Of a stretch of DNA of 40,450 nucleotides, positions 31,441 through 39,455 are shown piece by piece (the stretch's first letter is position 1; each line of letters begins with the position of its first letter). A program made the translations under genes and the position numbers. The notes below the pieces were generated by a model, which had not been told where the DNA came from, made no database searches, and worked only from the letters and a program-made list of their open reading frames with translations. Source of the stretch: Clostridia bacterium (GTDB lineage Bacteria; Bacillota; Clostridia; Oscillospirales; CAG-272); the NCBI GenBank assembly GCA_017540175.1, contig JAFYBN010000028.1:1-40450 (forward strand), written 5' to 3'.

Positions 31441-32463
31441 TTACCTCCTTGCGATCGCCTCGACGGCGCGGGCGTCCGTGACCTCGTTCTGTTCGTCCGT
31501 GATCCGCGAAAAGCCGCGGTAGCTCCAGACCGCGCGTCCGATCCCGTGCGCGAGGCAGAGGTCGGCGACGTCGTTCAGCCACCGCACCGCGGAGTCCATA
31601 TCCGCGTTAGCGATCACGCCGTACTCGCCGAGATAGAGGGGGCGGTCGTGCGTCTCGATGAAATCAAATGCGGGCTGCATGACGGCGGCGATGTAATTCT
31701 TGTCCACGATCCCGCCCCGCTTCATGCCGAAGGGCACGGAATCCCCGTAATAAGCCCGGTGCTCGTCGAAGGCGAAGGGATAGGTCACGGGCTTCTGATA
31801 TGCCCGGTTCTGCTCCACCCACGAAGCGCGCTGATGCGTGAACAAAAAGGGCTCGTACATGTGGAAGGTGTAAATGATGTTCGGGTTCTCCGAGATCTCG
31901 AGGTTTTTGAGCTCGAAGACCGAATTCCAGCGGTTTCCCCCGACGATGATCTTCCGCTCCGGCGTGACCGCGTGGATCAGCGCCGCGGTCTCTGACCACA
32001 GTGCGTTCCACGGTCCGCTGTCCTCCCAAACGAGCTCGTTCAGAAGCTCGAAGCGGAGATTGTCCCCTTCGGAGGCGTACCGCCTCGCGAAAAAGGTCCA
32101 GATGCTCTGATACCGCGCGCGGCTTTCGGGATTCGTGAAGAGATCGTTCTTCGCGCCGTTGCCGAAGAAGAATCCGGGCGCGTGGTGCAGATCGAGCACG
32201 AGGTTCAGCCCCGCGTCCTTCGCCATGCGGATCGCGCCGTCGATGTACGAAAGCCCCTCTTCCCGGTATACGCCGGGCTTATCGTCCGACTCAAACAGGA
32301 AATAGTCCACGGGCAGGCGGACGTGGTCGCAGCCCCAGGACGCCATGCGGTGAAAATCGGGCGCGGTAATATAGGTCGAATGGTGTTCGGCACCCTTTGC
32401 GCCGTACTGCGAGAGTCAGTGACCGAGGTTGCACCCCGCCATGTAGCCGTCAAGTCTTTTCAT
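31441..32463 (-). pseudogene. GH5-type glycoside hydrolase interrupted by one in-frame TGA
   Basis: A 340-codon frame starting at the ATG at 32463 behind GGAGGTGAGC, with a TGA at codon 16 (32416-32418). The translation is MKRLDGYMAGCNLGH, stop, LSQYGAKGAEHH and so on. GH5 enzymes have Trp at this point (GxNLGxWLSQ), and TGG to TGA is one base change. Everything after it is intact: RLPVDY, LVLDLHHAPG, acid/base Glu 143 in LLNELVW, the HMY motif (201-203), nucleophile Glu 280 in LGEYGV, and WSYRGF. No other frame break is seen. A restart at the Met at codon 40 has no ribosome binding site and would lose the first strand. Either the gene was very recently inactivated, or the base is an assembly error, or the stop is read through. 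GH5 acts on beta-linked glucans or mannans; the exact substrate is unknown. There is no signal peptide, so it is intracellular. Confidence 0.85.
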
Positions 32464-32484
32464 AAGCTCACCTCCGTTGTTTCG

Positions 32485-34176
32485 TTATACCCGCTCCCCG
32501 TACGCCGCGTCGATCAGCTCGGTATATTCCCGCCAGACGGCGGAGAGCGCTTCCAGATCCTCCCGCTCAAACGCGAAGCCGCCCGGGATGGGGGAGACGC
32601 AGTAGATGTCCGGCACGCCCGAGGACGGCTGATCGAGCATCCAGCGCATGGTGTCGCGCCGGGTGTTGAAGCCCGCGTTGTCGGTGTCGATCAAGGTGTC
32701 CGGCATGGCGATGCGGTACATCTTCGCCCGCATTTCGAGGTCCTCCCGGCAGTCGCGGTTGTCGGGGTTGTAGTCGTGTAGCCGCGCCTGATCGCAGAGA
32801 TGCGCGAAATAGGGGTGGCAGGGCGAGCAGTTGACGATCGCGTCGGGCTTGATCGCCTTCACGGTGTCGTAAATATGCTTCATGAAGTCGTAAAGCAGCT
32901 CGACGCCGTATTTGCCCGAATAGGTTTTGAAGTCCCGCCCGATCGGGATCTGGAAGGCATAGTCGATCTTGATCCCGTCGCAGTCGTAGCAGCCTTTGTC
33001 CGGGGAGAAGATTCGGGTAAGCGCCTCGTCGAGCATTTTGAGAAAGATCGGATGCGAGGGGTCGACGCGCTTCTCTCCCGCCTCCGTCGTGACCGTCGCC
33101 GCGTCGTCCAGCCCCTCCGGGTCGAAGACCTTGAACCAGAGCATGGTGTGCACGCCCTCCGCGTGCCTCCTGTCGACGAAGGCGCGCAGATCGCTCCACT
33201 TGTTTTCGTCCGCGACGTCGGAGCAGTACTGCCCCTGCCATTTGTCGTCGATGATCAGGCACCGCGGGTACAGCCCCGCCGCGCGCAGGCGCTTCAGATA
33301 TTCCTCGTACACGACTTCCCGCGCCGCGTCCGGGCCCCGGTAGGGCAGCCCGTTGTCCGCGAACTGTTCGATCCATCCGCACGCCATCGGCCCGTGCCAG
33401 AATTTCGGCGGCACGGCTTTTTTCTTTGTCTCCGCGATGCCGGAGACGAAATAGAACCGCGCGTACTGTTGCATGGCGTCGTATTCGTCCTGTGCGCCGA
33501 AGCCGACGATGGAGGGCGCCGTCCACTCGCCGTCGATCCGGACGTGGCCGAACGGATCGGTCGAGAGATAGAACGCGCTTTTCCACGCCCTCGTCGTCGG
33601 CGTGTAGTCGAAGGAATTGAAATTGTGCTCCCCCTTTTCCGCGACGAGCCCGAGCGCGAGCTGACGGGAGAGGGCGGGGCAGCGGAAGGAATAGCAGAAC
33701 ATCGGCGGCACCATGAGCACCGACCAGCGGTGGCAGGGCGTGGAGGCCTTGAACCAATAGTCCTCCTTGTTGTACCACGATTTGCAGGGATTGAACCCGT
33801 ATTCGAACTCGTACGCGCTGCCGTGACCCGCTTCCGCCGCGTTGCCGGTGAAGTATTCGACCGTGTCCGCGCGTCCCTTCCCGCGCACCTTCACATAGTA
33901 GCGGAAGCGGAGCGGATCGCAGACGAGGGTGTAGGTCTTTTCCTCCCAGAGGGAGCTTTTGTTCTTCCAAACGAAGGTCGTGACGGCGCCCTCCGTTTTC
34001 ATATCGGCGAGAACGGGGAGCGCGGGCTCTTCGTCCCGGACGGGCTTGCCGTCGTCTCCGAGAACGTGCACCGCCGAGCGCACGTCCAGTCCCGCGACCT
34101 CGCAGCCGTCGAGAATGACTCCGATTTTCCCGTCTTCGATTTCGAGCGCGTATCCGTGTTTTTTCAGAGAAACCAT
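32485..34176 (-). CDS. Alpha-galactosidase-like glycoside hydrolase (clan GH-D type)
   Basis: Predicted 563-residue cytoplasmic enzyme. Residues 1 to about 255 form a beta-rich N-terminal domain; residues about 255-560 form a TIM barrel with the layout of clan GH-D (GH27/GH36): KFWHGPMACGWIEQFADNG, RCLIIDDKWQGQY (Asp 310/311), GVHTMLWFKVFDPEGL, CDGIKIDYAFQIP with the likely nucleophile Asp 405, and DTLIDTDNAGFN with the likely acid/base Asp 497 or 499. The GH36 hallmark KWD is replaced by KID, so the assignment to a numbered family is uncertain and sugar specificity is open. I chose the ATG at 34176, eight bases after AAGG, over an in-frame GTG at 34185. It is the first gene of the minus-strand cluster; GH5 starts 21 bases after its stop. 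Confidence 0.78.
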   Translation of the reverse strand: MVSLKKHGYALEIEDGKIGVILDGCEVAGLDVRSAVHVLGDDGKPVRDEEPALPVLADMKTEGAVTTFVWKNKSSLWEEKTYTLVCDPLRFRYYVKVRGKGRADTVEYFTGNAAEAGHGSAYEFEYGFNPCKSWYNKEDYWFKASTPCHRWSVLMVPPMFCYSFRCPALSRQLALGLVAEKGEHNFNSFDYTPTTRAWKSAFYLSTDPFGHVRIDGEWTAPSIVGFGAQDEYDAMQQYARFYFVSGIAETKKKAVPPKFWHGPMACGWIEQFADNGLPYRGPDAAREVVYEEYLKRLRAAGLYPRCLIIDDKWQGQYCSDVADENKWSDLRAFVDRRHAEGVHTMLWFKVFDPEGLDDAATVTTEAGEKRVDPSHPIFLKMLDEALTRIFSPDKGCYDCDGIKIDYAFQIPIGRDFKTYSGKYGVELLYDFMKHIYDTVKAIKPDAIVNCSPCHPYFAHLCDQARLHDYNPDNRDCREDLEMRAKMYRIAMPDTLIDTDNAGFNTRRDTMRWMLDQPSSGVPDIYCVSPIPGGFAFEREDLEALSAVWREYTELIDAAYGERV

Positions 34177-34186
34177 GCCGCACACC

Positions 34187-34215
34187 TTGCTTTTTCAGAA
34201 TTTCTGTGGTAAGAT
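34187..34215 (+). promoter_or_regulatory. Probable sigma-A promoter for the ABC exporter genes
   Basis: TTGCTT (34187-34192), 17-bp spacer, TAAGAT (34210-34215). It is a moderate match, and the best candidate upstream of the exporter. It faces the minus-strand promoter at 34233-34261. Confidence 0.5.
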
Positions 34216-34232
34216 AGAACTTGCACAATGTG

Positions 34233-34261
34233 ATTATAACGCATTTCGGAAATGCTCACAA
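34233..34261 (-). promoter_or_regulatory. Sigma-A promoter for the glycosidase/PHP cluster
   Basis: On the minus strand: TTGTGA (34261-34256), 17-bp spacer, TATAAT (34238-34233). The transcript should start near 34226, about 50 bases before the glycosidase ATG. Confidence 0.7.
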
Positions 34262-34349
34262 GGGGCAGAATCACCAAAATGCCCTCTTTCTTTTTGTGCG
34301 TCCGGACAAGGGAGTTTTTCGGTCACGGACGCCGGAAAGGCAGGTAAAC

Positions 34350-36080
34350 TTGAAAACGCTGTTCAAAACGCTTCGCTCCTACGCGCTCGAATCCGCGCTC
34401 GGGCCGCTGTTCAAGCTGCTCGAGGCGCTGTTCGAGCTCTTCGTTCCCCTCGTGGTCGCCGACATCATCGACCTCGGCATCGAACCCGGGGACCGCAGCG
34501 TCGTCACGAAAAAGTTCTTCGTGCTGATCGCGCTCGGGCTGATCGGCATCGTCTGCTCGATCACCGCGCAGTATTTCGCGGCGAAGGCGTCCGTCGGCAC
34601 GGCGGCAAAGCTGCGCCGGATGCTGTACGCGCATATCGAGGAGCTTTCGTTTGCCGATCTCGACCGCATCGGCGTCCCCGCCCTCATCACGCGGCTGACC
34701 GGGGATGTCAATACCGTGCAGAACGGGCTGAACCTCTCCCTGCGCCTGCTGTTGCGCTCCCCCTTCGTTGTGTTCGGCGCGATGATCATGGCGTTCACCA
34801 TCGACCGCGGCGCGTCTCTGATCTTCCTCGGCGTGATCGCCGTGCTGGGCGCGGTGGTGTTCGGCGTGATGCTCGGCTCGGTCCCCGCGTACAAAAAGGT
34901 GCAGAAGGAGCTGGACGGGCTCACCGGAACGACCAGGGAAAACCTATCCGGCGCGCGCGTGATCCGGGCGTTTCGCATGGAGGAGAGCGAGCGGGAGAGA
35001 TTCGCCTCCCGCAACGATGCCCTTTATAAAAAGCAGGTGTTCGCCGGCAGGATCTCCGCGCTCATGAATCCCATGACCTTCGTGATCCTGAACGCGGGCA
35101 TCATCCTGCTGCTTCACACCTCGGGCATGCGGGTGGAAAACGGCTCCCTCACCACCGGTCAGGTTGTCGCGCTCTACAACTACATGACGCAGATCCTCGT
35201 CGAGCTTGTGAAGTTCGCGAACCTCATGATCTCGATCTCGAAGTCGATCACCTCCATGAAGCGCGTGGACGAGGTCCTCGCGACGGAGCCCGGCATGCGC
35301 TTTGCCGCGTCCGATCCCGATGAGGATCCGGACGCGCCCGCCGTCGAGTTCCGCGGCGTTTCGCTTTCCTACGGAGGGGTCGGCGCGGACGCCGCGCTCA
35401 CAAATCTGAGCTTTTCCGTCCGGCGCGGCGAGACCGTCGGCATCATCGGCGGCACGGGCTCGGGCAAGAGCTCACTTGCCGCCCTCATCCCGCGCTTCTA
35501 CGACGCGACGGAGGGAGAGGTGCTCGTCAACGGCGCGGACGTGAGGACCTATCCGGCGAAGACCCTGCGCTCGAAAATCGGCTATGTCCTTCAGCGCGCG
35601 TCGCTCTTTCGGGGCAGCATCCGCTCGAATCTGCTCTGGGGCAAGCCGGACGCGACGGAGGAGGAACTGACGGCGGCGCTCGGCTCGGCGCAGGCGTCGG
35701 ATGTCGTCGCGGCAAAGGAGGACGGGCTCGATTCCGCCGTCGAGCAGAACGGGCGCAATTTCTCCGGCGGTCAGCGGCAGAGGCTGACCATAGCCCGCGC
35801 CCTTGTGCGCAGGCCCGAAATCCTGATTTTCGACGATTCCGCGTCCGCGCTCGATTTCGCGACCGACACGGCGCTGCGCCGCGCGCTCGCCTCCCTCGAT
35901 TACGCGCCGACCGTCTTCATCATATCCCAGCGCACCTCGTCCATCCGGCACGCCGACCGCATCCTCGTTCTGGATGACGGCGCGCTCGTCGGCATGGGAC
36001 GGCACGACGAGCTGCTCGAAAGCTGCGCCGTCTACCGCGAGATCTACGAGTCCCAGTACGTGAAGGAGGCGAGCGAATGA
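34350..36080 (+). CDS. ABC exporter half-transporter with degenerate ATP site
   Basis: Predicted 576-residue half-transporter: six membrane helices (about residues 15-300) and an ATPase domain (about 330-570). Walker A is GGTGSGKSS (367-375), the signature is FSGGQRQR (471-478), and the D-loop SALD is present. Walker B reads ILIFDD: the catalytic Glu is Asp (496), and the switch His is Gln (527, IISQR). Both changes mark the degenerate subunit of heterodimeric exporters such as TM287/288 or BmrCD. The next gene supplies the canonical partner. I start at a TTG behind AAAGGCAGG; the open frame upstream to 34221 has no homology-like content. Family members export drugs, lipids or peptides; the substrate is unknown. 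The direction of transport is export by fold type. Confidence 0.87.
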   Translation: MKTLFKTLRSYALESALGPLFKLLEALFELFVPLVVADIIDLGIEPGDRSVVTKKFFVLIALGLIGIVCSITAQYFAAKASVGTAAKLRRMLYAHIEELSFADLDRIGVPALITRLTGDVNTVQNGLNLSLRLLLRSPFVVFGAMIMAFTIDRGASLIFLGVIAVLGAVVFGVMLGSVPAYKKVQKELDGLTGTTRENLSGARVIRAFRMEESERERFASRNDALYKKQVFAGRISALMNPMTFVILNAGIILLLHTSGMRVENGSLTTGQVVALYNYMTQILVELVKFANLMISISKSITSMKRVDEVLATEPGMRFAASDPDEDPDAPAVEFRGVSLSYGGVGADAALTNLSFSVRRGETVGIIGGTGSGKSSLAALIPRFYDATEGEVLVNGADVRTYPAKTLRSKIGYVLQRASLFRGSIRSNLLWGKPDATEEELTAALGSAQASDVVAAKEDGLDSAVEQNGRNFSGGQRQRLTIARALVRRPEILIFDDSASALDFATDTALRRALASLDYAPTVFIISQRTSSIRHADRILVLDDGALVGMGRHDELLESCAVYREIYESQYVKEASE

Positions 36081-37840
36081 AAAAAGCCGATATGAAAACG
36101 TCCGCACGCCGCGAAACGCTGAAAAGGCTCCTGTCCTATCTCCGCCGCTCGCTCCCCGCGCTTGTTCTGACGATCCTCTTCGCGGTACTGACCGTCGCTC
36201 TCTCCCTCTGGATCCCGATCTTATGCGGACGCGCTGTGGACTGCATGGCGGAAGAGGGCGGCGTCGATTTCCGGGGCATTGCGGACAATCTCGTGAAGAT
36301 CGGCGCGGCGGCGGCGCTGTGCTCGATCCTGCAGTGGGTGATGAACTCGCTCAACAACGCGATGACCTGCCGCGTGATCTGTGACGTGCGCCGCGACGCC
36401 TTCGCCACCCTGACACGCCTGCCGCTTTCCTATGTGGACTCCCACCCGCACGGTGCGACGGTCAGCCGGGTCATCGCGGACGTCGACCAGTTTGCCGACG
36501 GGCTCCTGCTCGGTTTTACGCAGTTCTTCACGGGGATCGCGACGATCGTCTGCACCTTCGTCTTCATGCTGACGATCAGCCCCCTCATCACGCTCGCCGT
36601 CGTCGTGCTCACGCCCCTGTCCCTTTTCGTCGCGTCGTTCATCGCAAAGCGCACCTATGACATGTTCCGGGCTCAGTCCGACACGCGCGGCGAGCTCACC
36701 GCGCAGATCAACGAGGTGATCGGGACGCAGGCGGTCGTCCGCGCCTTCTCGAAGGAGGAGGACGCGCTCGCCGAATTCGACGGGATCAACGCACGGCTTG
36801 AGAAATGCTCGCTCCGCGCCATCTTCTTCTCGTCCATTACCAACCCGTCGACACGCTTCATCAACAACCTTGTGTATGCCGCAGTCTGCCTGACCGGGGC
36901 GCTGACCGTGATTTCCGGAGGAATGACCGTGGGCGGGCTGACGAGCTTTCTCGCCTACGCGAATCAGTACACGAAGCCCTTCAACGAGATCTCCGGCGTC
37001 ATCACCGAGCTGCAGAACGCGCTCGCCTGTGCGGAGCGCATCTTCGCCCTCATCGACGAGAAGCGGGAGACGCCCGACGCGCCGGACGCGCTGCGGCTCG
37101 ACGGCGTGCGCGGAGAGGTGAGGATCGAGAACGCGGCGTTCTCGTACACGCCCGAAAAGGAACTGATCCGCGACCTGAACCTCGCGGTCGCGCAGGGTCA
37201 GCGCGTGGCGATCGTGGGACCGACGGGGTGCGGCAAGACGACGATCATCAATCTGCTCATGCGCTTTTACGACGTGGACCAGGGCTCGATCTCCGTCGAC
37301 GGATGCGATATCCGGAATGCGGCGCGCCATTCCCTGCGCGGAGCGTACGGCATGGTCCTGCAGGATACCTGGATCATGCGGGGCACCGTGCGCGACAACA
37401 TCGCAATGGGCAGGGAAGCGAGCCGGGAGGAAATCGAGGCAGCGGCGCGGGCTGCGCACGCGCACAGCTTCATCCGCCGCCTGCCGCAGGGGTATGACAC
37501 CGTGATCGGCGACGAGGGCGGCGTGCTTTCCGCCGGCCAGCGCCAGCTTCTCTGCATCGCGCGGGTCATGCTCGCGATCCCGCCCATGCTCATCCTCGAC
37601 GAGGCGACCTCCTCCATCGACACCCGCACCGAAATGAAGATCCAGAATGCGTTCGCCGCCCTGATGCGCGGACGGACGAGCTTCATCGTGGCGCATCGGC
37701 TGTCCACGATCCGCGAGGCGGACATCATTCTCGTGATGAATGCTGGGAAGATCGTGGAGAAGGGAACGCATACAGAGCTGCTCGCGAAGAACGGCTTTTA
37801 CGCAAGGCTGTGGAACAGCCAGTTCGAGGCGGTCTCGTAA
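36077..37840 (+). CDS. ABC exporter half-transporter with canonical ATP site
   Basis: Predicted 587-residue partner of the preceding protein; the genes overlap as ATGA. Six membrane helices (about 25-320), with LLSYLRRSLPALVLTILFAV as the first. ATPase domain (about 345-580): Walker A GPTGCGKTT (381-389), Q-loop VLQDTWIMRGTVRDN, signature LSAGQRQL (484-491), Walker B MLILDEATSSID with the catalytic Glu (509), and switch His 540 (VAHRLSTI). All catalytic residues are present, while the signature has Ala for the second Ser/Gly position, as in TM288-type partners. Together the two proteins form one active and one degenerate nucleotide site. A strong terminator follows, so the operon has two genes. 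Confidence 0.92.
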   Translation: MKKADMKTSARRETLKRLLSYLRRSLPALVLTILFAVLTVALSLWIPILCGRAVDCMAEEGGVDFRGIADNLVKIGAAAALCSILQWVMNSLNNAMTCRVICDVRRDAFATLTRLPLSYVDSHPHGATVSRVIADVDQFADGLLLGFTQFFTGIATIVCTFVFMLTISPLITLAVVVLTPLSLFVASFIAKRTYDMFRAQSDTRGELTAQINEVIGTQAVVRAFSKEEDALAEFDGINARLEKCSLRAIFFSSITNPSTRFINNLVYAAVCLTGALTVISGGMTVGGLTSFLAYANQYTKPFNEISGVITELQNALACAERIFALIDEKRETPDAPDALRLDGVRGEVRIENAAFSYTPEKELIRDLNLAVAQGQRVAIVGPTGCGKTTIINLLMRFYDVDQGSISVDGCDIRNAARHSLRGAYGMVLQDTWIMRGTVRDNIAMGREASREEIEAAARAAHAHSFIRRLPQGYDTVIGDEGGVLSAGQRQLLCIARVMLAIPPMLILDEATSSIDTRTEMKIQNAFAALMRGRTSFIVAHRLSTIREADIILVMNAGKIVEKGTHTELLAKNGFYARLWNSQFEAVS

Positions 37841-37908
37841 ATCGCACAGCTCCGCCTCCGCTCCTCCCGCCCCGCGGTTCCGTTTTCCCCGTCCCGAAAA
37901 AGAGAAAT

Positions 37909-37950
37909 CCGGTCGGATGCTTTTCGCTGCATCCGACCGGAGCTTTTTTT
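37909..37950 (+). terminator. Rho-independent terminator of the ABC exporter operon
   Basis: CCGGTCGGATGC (37909-37920) pairs perfectly with GCATCCGACCGG (37929-37940), then AGC and seven T. Confidence 0.93.
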
Positions 37951-37965
37951 ACGTTCTTCGCTTTT

Positions 37966-38304
37966 TCAGTTCTCGTAAACCGCGTCGGGTTCGCCGTCGC
38001 CGTCGGTGTCGCTGATGATCGTGTCCACAGCGCCGTTTTCGTCGGTGTCCATGAAAACGGTGTCCGCTTCACCGTCGCCGGTGGTGTCGACGAGATAGGC
38101 GTCGATGTCGCCGTCGCCGTCGAGATCGACTTCGTCAAGCACGTCGAGCTTCTTTTTCTTCTTTTCGATGAGCTTGAGGGTGACGATGACGCACGCGGTG
38201 ACCGCGCAGATGAAAGCGATCGCGATGAAGATGAGCTTCAGCGTGTCCTTCCTCTTTTCGGGCTCAAAGCCGAATCTGTCGAAGTAGTTCTTGAAGTTCT
38301 GCAT
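37966..38304 (-). CDS. Small single-pass membrane protein with calcium-loop repeats
   Basis: Predicted 112-residue protein. A basic N-terminus (MQNFKNYFDRFGFEPEKRKD) precedes one membrane helix (TLKLIFIAIAFICAVTACVI, about residues 21-46) and a lysine cluster (KKKKK). The remaining 60 residues contain four tandem acidic loops: DLDGDGDIDAY, DTTGDGEADTV, DTDENGAVDTI and DTDGDGEPDAV. They have the D-x-D-x-D-G-x-x-D spacing of dockerin, EF-hand or thrombospondin type 3 calcium sites. No catalytic domain is attached. By the positive-inside rule the helix follows the basic Lys/Arg-rich part on one side and the lysine cluster on the other, so topology is ambiguous. The ribosome binding site is AAAAGGAG and a promoter lies 42 bases upstream. 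I do not know a named family. Confidence 0.85.
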   Translation of the reverse strand: MQNFKNYFDRFGFEPEKRKDTLKLIFIAIAFICAVTACVIVTLKLIEKKKKKLDVLDEVDLDGDGDIDAYLVDTTGDGEADTVFMDTDENGAVDTIISDTDGDGEPDAVYEN

Positions 38305-38345
38305 AACGCAACTCCTTTTCCATAAAGAATCGGTACACTGTTCAT

Positions 38346-38374
38346 ATTTTAACGGAATTCGTACCGGAATGCAA
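38346..38374 (-). promoter_or_regulatory. Sigma-A promoter for the calcium-loop membrane protein
   Basis: On the minus strand: TTGCAT (38374-38369), 17-bp spacer, TAAAAT (38351-38346). Confidence 0.7.
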
Positions 38375-38439
38375 GACCTTGCCGGTCAAATTTACGATTC
38401 GTTCGCATTTTGTTCTTGATTCGCCGCAAGACCCCGCCC

Positions 38440-38468
38440 TTGACAGGGAGGGGAAAAGCTGATATAAT
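38440..38468 (+). promoter_or_regulatory. Consensus sigma-A promoter for the YhaM-like gene and sir2
   Basis: TTGACA (38440-38445), 17-bp spacer, TATAAT (38463-38468); 29 bases before the ATG. Back to back with the minus-strand promoter at 38346-38374. Confidence 0.88.
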
Positions 38469-38497
38469 GATTTCAGAGAGACGACAAGGAGGCAGGC

Positions 38498-39445
38498 ATG
38501 GAGTACAACTGCGCGATACGGGATATGAAAAGCGGGATGGAGGTCGAGGGCTTCTATCTCCTGAAACAGGCGGCAGCGAAAACCACGACGGCGGGAAAGC
38601 TGTATCTCGCGGCGACGATCGAAGACAAAACCGGATCGATCGAGGTCAAAAAGTGGGACTATCAGGGCGGGATCGAGCAGGAGGATACCGGACACGTCGT
38701 GAAAATCCGCGGCGAGGTCTCGGAATACCGCGGCGCGCTCCAGCTCACGCTCGGACGCATCCGCCGGGCGACGGAGAGCGACGTCTTCCGCGTGACCGAT
38801 CTCGTGCCGACCGCGCCCATCGACCGCGACGGGACCATGAACGCCGTCCGTGCGATGATCGCGTCGATGGAGGACGGGGATTACCGCGCGCTCGCCGAAA
38901 TCATGCTCGAGGAACACGGGGAGGCGTTCGCGTCCATTCCCGCGGCGAAAAGCATGCACCACGCCTTCCTTTCCGGGCTCCTGATGCACACATACAACAT
39001 GCTTCTGACGGCGGATTTTCTCGCGAAGCTCTATCCCGGGGTCGTGAACCGAAGTCTGCTTCTCACGGGGACCCTGCTGCACGATTTCGCGAAAAGCGAG
39101 GAATTCGCGTTTTCCGAGCTCGGTCTCGTCACGGGCTACACGACGAAGGGCAAGCTGCTCGGACACCTCGTCATGGGCGCGGAGGAAGTGAGAAAGGCCG
39201 CGGAGGGACTCGGTCTGCCGGAGGAGAAGATCATGCTTCTCACCCACATGATCCTTTCCCACCACGGGGAGCCGGAGTTCGGCGCCGCCGTGATCCCGCG
39301 GTTTGCCGAGGCGGAGCTGCTCTACCACATCGACCTGATCGACAGCCGGATGGAGATCGTGCGGGAAAACCTCGAAAACGTCGAGCCCGGCGCGTTCTCT
39401 TCGAAAATTTTCGCGCTTGACCGCGATCTTTACCGCCACGAATGA
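38498..39445 (+). CDS. OB-fold and HD-domain 3'-5' exoribonuclease, YhaM-like
   Basis: Predicted 315-residue cytoplasmic nuclease. Residues 1 to about 105 form an OB-fold nucleic acid binding domain (GFYLLKQAAAKTTTAGKLYL, GSIEVKKWDY, VVKIRGEVSEYRGALQLTL). Residues about 140-300 form an HD phosphohydrolase: MHHAFLSGLLMHTYNML (metal His), LTGTLLHDFAKSEEF (the HD pair), LGHLVMGAE (His) and MILSHHGEPEFG, then HIDLIDSRME (last Asp). The OB plus HD order is that of Bacillus YhaM, a 3'-5' exoribonuclease that also cuts single-stranded DNA. Strong GGAGG before the ATG. sir2 starts ten bases after its stop and is probably co-transcribed. Confidence 0.92.
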   Translation: MEYNCAIRDMKSGMEVEGFYLLKQAAAKTTTAGKLYLAATIEDKTGSIEVKKWDYQGGIEQEDTGHVVKIRGEVSEYRGALQLTLGRIRRATESDVFRVTDLVPTAPIDRDGTMNAVRAMIASMEDGDYRALAEIMLEEHGEAFASIPAAKSMHHAFLSGLLMHTYNMLLTADFLAKLYPGVVNRSLLLTGTLLHDFAKSEEFAFSELGLVTGYTTKGKLLGHLVMGAEEVRKAAEGLGLPEEKIMLLTHMILSHHGEPEFGAAVIPRFAEAELLYHIDLIDSRMEIVRENLENVEPGAFSSKIFALDRDLYRHE

Positions 39446-39455
39446 GGAGGGCAGA

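Noticed and set aside
31441-32463. TGA read as Trp or selenocysteine by genetic code change
   Set aside because: TGA ends many genes here and Trp is written TGG throughout, so no code change. Selenocysteine would not replace a conserved Trp, and no downstream SECIS-like hairpin is obvious.
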